Below, one piece after another: positions 61,757 through 64,000 of a DNA stretch of 64,000 nt. Where the stretch lies: contig JAIYBJ010000029.1 of the NCBI GenBank assembly GCA_027488575.1, positions 1 through 64,000 of the forward strand, written 5' to 3'. The position numbers and the translations under genes are program-made. The notes under the pieces are model-generated. The model worked only from the letters and a program-made list of their open reading frames with translations. It was not told where the DNA came from and did no database searches. Source of the stretch: Streptomycetaceae bacterium. GTDB lineage: Bacteria; Actinomycetota; Actinomycetes; Nanopelagicales; Nanopelagicaceae. How positions within the stretch are numbered: position 1 is the stretch's first letter; each line of letters starts with the position of its first letter.

Positions 61757-61806
61757 CTACGCCTAATTATGGAGCTTGTTACGCGGGAAATTTCGCCGCG
61801 CTCGTG

Positions 61807-61921
61807 GGTACAGGGTACCTTTTACCTTCACCAAGCCGCCTGACCAACTCGAATTAAGGCTCTTTAATCGAAGGAATAAAGAGTTTTAGGAATTGGTCCA
61901 ATAGCGAAGATCGAATTCGAT
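61807..61921 (+). promoter_or_regulatory. Structured leader upstream of DUF349 gene (three inverted repeats)
   Basis: GGTAC-AGG-GTACC (61807-61819), CTCTTTA-N10-TAAAGAG (61860-61883), ATCGAATTCGAT (61910-61921) in a 186-bp intergenic region, unusually long for this window. Confidence 0.4.
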
Positions 61922-61942
61922 TAACGCGCTGAAGGGAAGACT

Positions 61943-63250
61943 ATGTCTGACATCAATCCACTATCAATTTCAATTCCAACTTCTGCAGCATCTGCTCTCA
62001 TTGGAGATCCCGCCAAGTTTGGATATGTAGCACATGATGGAACGGTCTTCGTTAAAACTTCACAAGGCGATAAAGCTGTTGGTTCATACCCAGGCAAAAG
62101 TGCTGAAGAAGCACTCGCATACTTCGTCAGAAAGTTTGAAGCAGTCGCATCTGAGATTGCTCTTCTTGCAGCTCGCATAACAAGCGGCGCCATGGTCCCA
62201 TCTGATGCTCTTGCATCCGTTAAAAAATTGCGAGATCAAGTAAAAGAGATAAACGCTGTTGGAGATCTTGAAGCATTGGCTAATTCTGTGGAACAACTCG
62301 AACCACTGATTGAAGGTCACCGTGGAGCCTATGAAGCAAAGAAGGCAGCTGCGGAATCTGAAAAAGCTGCAAAGCGTGCCCAGGTTTTAGTTGAAAAAGA
62401 GAAGATTGTTGCAGAAGCAGAGTCACTCGCACTTTCCGAGAGTTGGAAAACAACCGGAGATCGATTGAAAGAACTTCTTGTAGAATGGAAATCCGCCCCA
62501 CGTCTAGATAAGAAAACAGATACCGACTTGTGGAAGCGTTTTTCTGCTTCACGCAATAAATTTGATAAGCGTCGCCGCACCCACTTTGCAAATCTTGAAG
62601 CAACAACTGCTGTAGTGACAGATGCCAAGAAAAACTTAGTCGCAGAAGCCGAAAAGCTTGCAACGTCAACTGATTGGGTAGCAACAGCTAAAGCTTTCAA
62701 ATCATTGATGGATCAATGGAAAGCAGCTGGACGCGGAAAGCCTTCTGATGATGCGAAACTCTGGGCACGATTTAAGAAGGCTCAAGATCAATTCTTCCAA
62801 GCTAAAGGTGCAGACCTAGAAAAGCGTGAAGTAACAATGACTGCCAACTTGGCAAAACGCGAAGAACTCATTGTTCAAATTGAAGCATTAGTTCCATTCA
62901 CCGACGTCAAAGATGCCAAGAATAAGTTCAGAGATCTTGCGCGCGCATGGGAAAAAATTGGAATGACCAATCGCGATAAGCGTGCGGCACTTGATGCACG
63001 CGTAAGCAAAGTTGAAGAAGCAATCAAGTCAGCTGAAGCAGAAATCTGGCGTAAAACTGATCCAGCAGCGAAGGCACGTGCTGCAGAAGTTGTTGCTCAA
63101 CTTCAAGGAGCAATTGATAATTACGAAAAGATTGCGGCAAAAGCTACTAGCGCAGGCAATGCGAAGAAAGCTGCTGAAGCGCTTGAATCCGCAGCGGCTC
63201 GACGCACCTGGCTTGAAGAAGCACAGAAATCTCTGGCTGATTTTAGTTAA
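61943..63250 (+). CDS. DUF349 domain-containing protein
   Basis: Repeated 'WKTTGDRLKELLVEWKSAPRLDKKTDTDLWKRFSASRNKFDKRR' / 'WVATAKAFKSLMDQWKAAGRGKPSDDAKLWARFKKAQDQFFQAK' DUF349 units. Confidence 0.92.
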   Translation: MSDINPLSISIPTSAASALIGDPAKFGYVAHDGTVFVKTSQGDKAVGSYPGKSAEEALAYFVRKFEAVASEIALLAARITSGAMVPSDALASVKKLRDQVKEINAVGDLEALANSVEQLEPLIEGHRGAYEAKKAAAESEKAAKRAQVLVEKEKIVAEAESLALSESWKTTGDRLKELLVEWKSAPRLDKKTDTDLWKRFSASRNKFDKRRRTHFANLEATTAVVTDAKKNLVAEAEKLATSTDWVATAKAFKSLMDQWKAAGRGKPSDDAKLWARFKKAQDQFFQAKGADLEKREVTMTANLAKREELIVQIEALVPFTDVKDAKNKFRDLARAWEKIGMTNRDKRAALDARVSKVEEAIKSAEAEIWRKTDPAAKARAAEVVAQLQGAIDNYEKIAAKATSAGNAKKAAEALESAAARRTWLEEAQKSLADFS

Positions 63251-63999
63251 TTATTGGTGGTGCGATAAACGTCGTACACGCCTTCGACAGAACGAACCGC
63301 CGTTAATACAGCATCTAGGTGAGTTGCATCTGCCATTTCAAATGTGAATCGTGAAATAGCTACACGATCTTTTGTCGTGCTAACGGCCGCACTTAAAATG
63401 TTTACTTGTTGCTCAGAGAGAGTTCTGGTTACATCAGCTAGCAGTCGTGCACGATCCAACGCTTCTACTTGGATATTTACTAGGAACAAGCTTGATGCCC
63501 CGTCAAGCCATTTAACCCCAACAATGCGATCACTCTGATGTAGGCGTAAGTCATCAGCATTAACGCAATCAGTTCGGTGAACTGAAATTCCACTACCTCG
63601 AGTTATGAAGCCCATGATTGGGTCTCCTGGAACAGGTGTGCAACAACGCGCAAGCTTTACAAGGACATCATCTATGCCTTCAACTTTAATTGCGGTGCTT
63701 GAACGTTTTGCAACTGGCGCTCCCCCTGGAACGAAATCCATAGTTGGTTCTGGATGAGAATCTTCCACACCCATGAACAGAACTAACTTGTCGATAATTG
63801 CGGGAGCAGAAACGTGACCATCACCAACTGCTGAATACAGCGCAGAAATATCTGGATATCTCAGCTCGTGTGCTAGTTCTAGGAGTGCATGTCCTGCAAA
63901 AATCTTCTGAAGAGGTAAACCTGCTTTTCGCATTTGTCGTGCAATTGATTCGCGACCAGCTTCGATTGCTTCCTCGCGGCGCTCTTTGCTAAACCACGC
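63247..63999 (-). CDS. rel: Bifunctional (p)ppGpp synthetase/hydrolase, C-terminal part; 5' end outside window
   Basis: 'AWFSKERREEAIEAGRESIARQMRKAGLPLQ' helical region, 'CCTPVPGDPIMGFITRGSGISVHRTDCVN', C-terminal ACT domain. Confidence 0.95.
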   Translation of the reverse strand, partial: AWFSKERREEAIEAGRESIARQMRKAGLPLQKIFAGHALLELAHELRYPDISALYSAVGDGHVSAPAIIDKLVLFMGVEDSHPEPTMDFVPGGAPVAKRSSTAIKVEGIDDVLVKLARCCTPVPGDPIMGFITRGSGISVHRTDCVNADDLRLHQSDRIVGVKWLDGASSLFLVNIQVEALDRARLLADVTRTLSEQQVNILSAAVSTTKDRVAISRFTFEMADATHLDAVLTAVRSVEGVYDVYRTTNN

Positions 64000-64000
64000 T

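Noticed and set aside
1-64000. CRISPR arrays, transposons, prophage, toxin-antitoxin or defence islands
   Set aside because: No direct-repeat arrays, transposase/integrase motifs or defence-gene domains were seen; the window is nearly all core metabolism and translation.

Overview
The window is a contiguous, very gene-dense chromosomal segment of a low-GC, streamlined actinobacterium. Gene content and order suggest an aquatic acI / Nanopelagicales-like organism; this is inference, no search was run. Most genes lie on the minus strand. The order closely follows conserved actinobacterial blocks: ppm1/lnt - 5'-3' exonuclease - helY - dgk - tatC - tatA - pafC - pafB - trmI | recB-like; mshC - kinase-like - DUF3090 - histidine phosphatase; hisG-hisE-rpe-rsmB-fmt-def-priA-metK-coaBC-rpoZ-(mihF::gmk)-pyrF-pyrD-pyrK-carB-carA-pyrC-pyrB-pyrR | bldD; nusB-efp-aroQ-aroB-aroK-aroC-prepilin peptidase-aroE-mltG-ruvX-alaS-DUF948-aspS-hisS-MBL | DUF349; rel. 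There is one tRNA (Leu-GAG). I found no mobile element, phage or CRISPR array. The most interesting observations are: (1) an apparent in-frame fusion of actinobacterial integration host factor (mIHF) to guanylate kinase; (2) absence of the Pup-proteasome block from its usual place between trmI and pafB, with pafBC retained; (3) a PyrR-binding-loop-like hairpin directly upstream of the pyrR ribosome-binding site; (4) a BldD homologue with an intact RxD-X8-RxxD c-di-GMP motif; (5) a stand-alone tandem-ACT protein resembling SerB without its phosphatase domain; (6) a conserved but poorly understood kinase-like / DUF3090 / histidine-phosphatase cassette next to mshC; (7) convergent genes whose stop codons interleave in a single TTAA/TTAG tetranucleotide.
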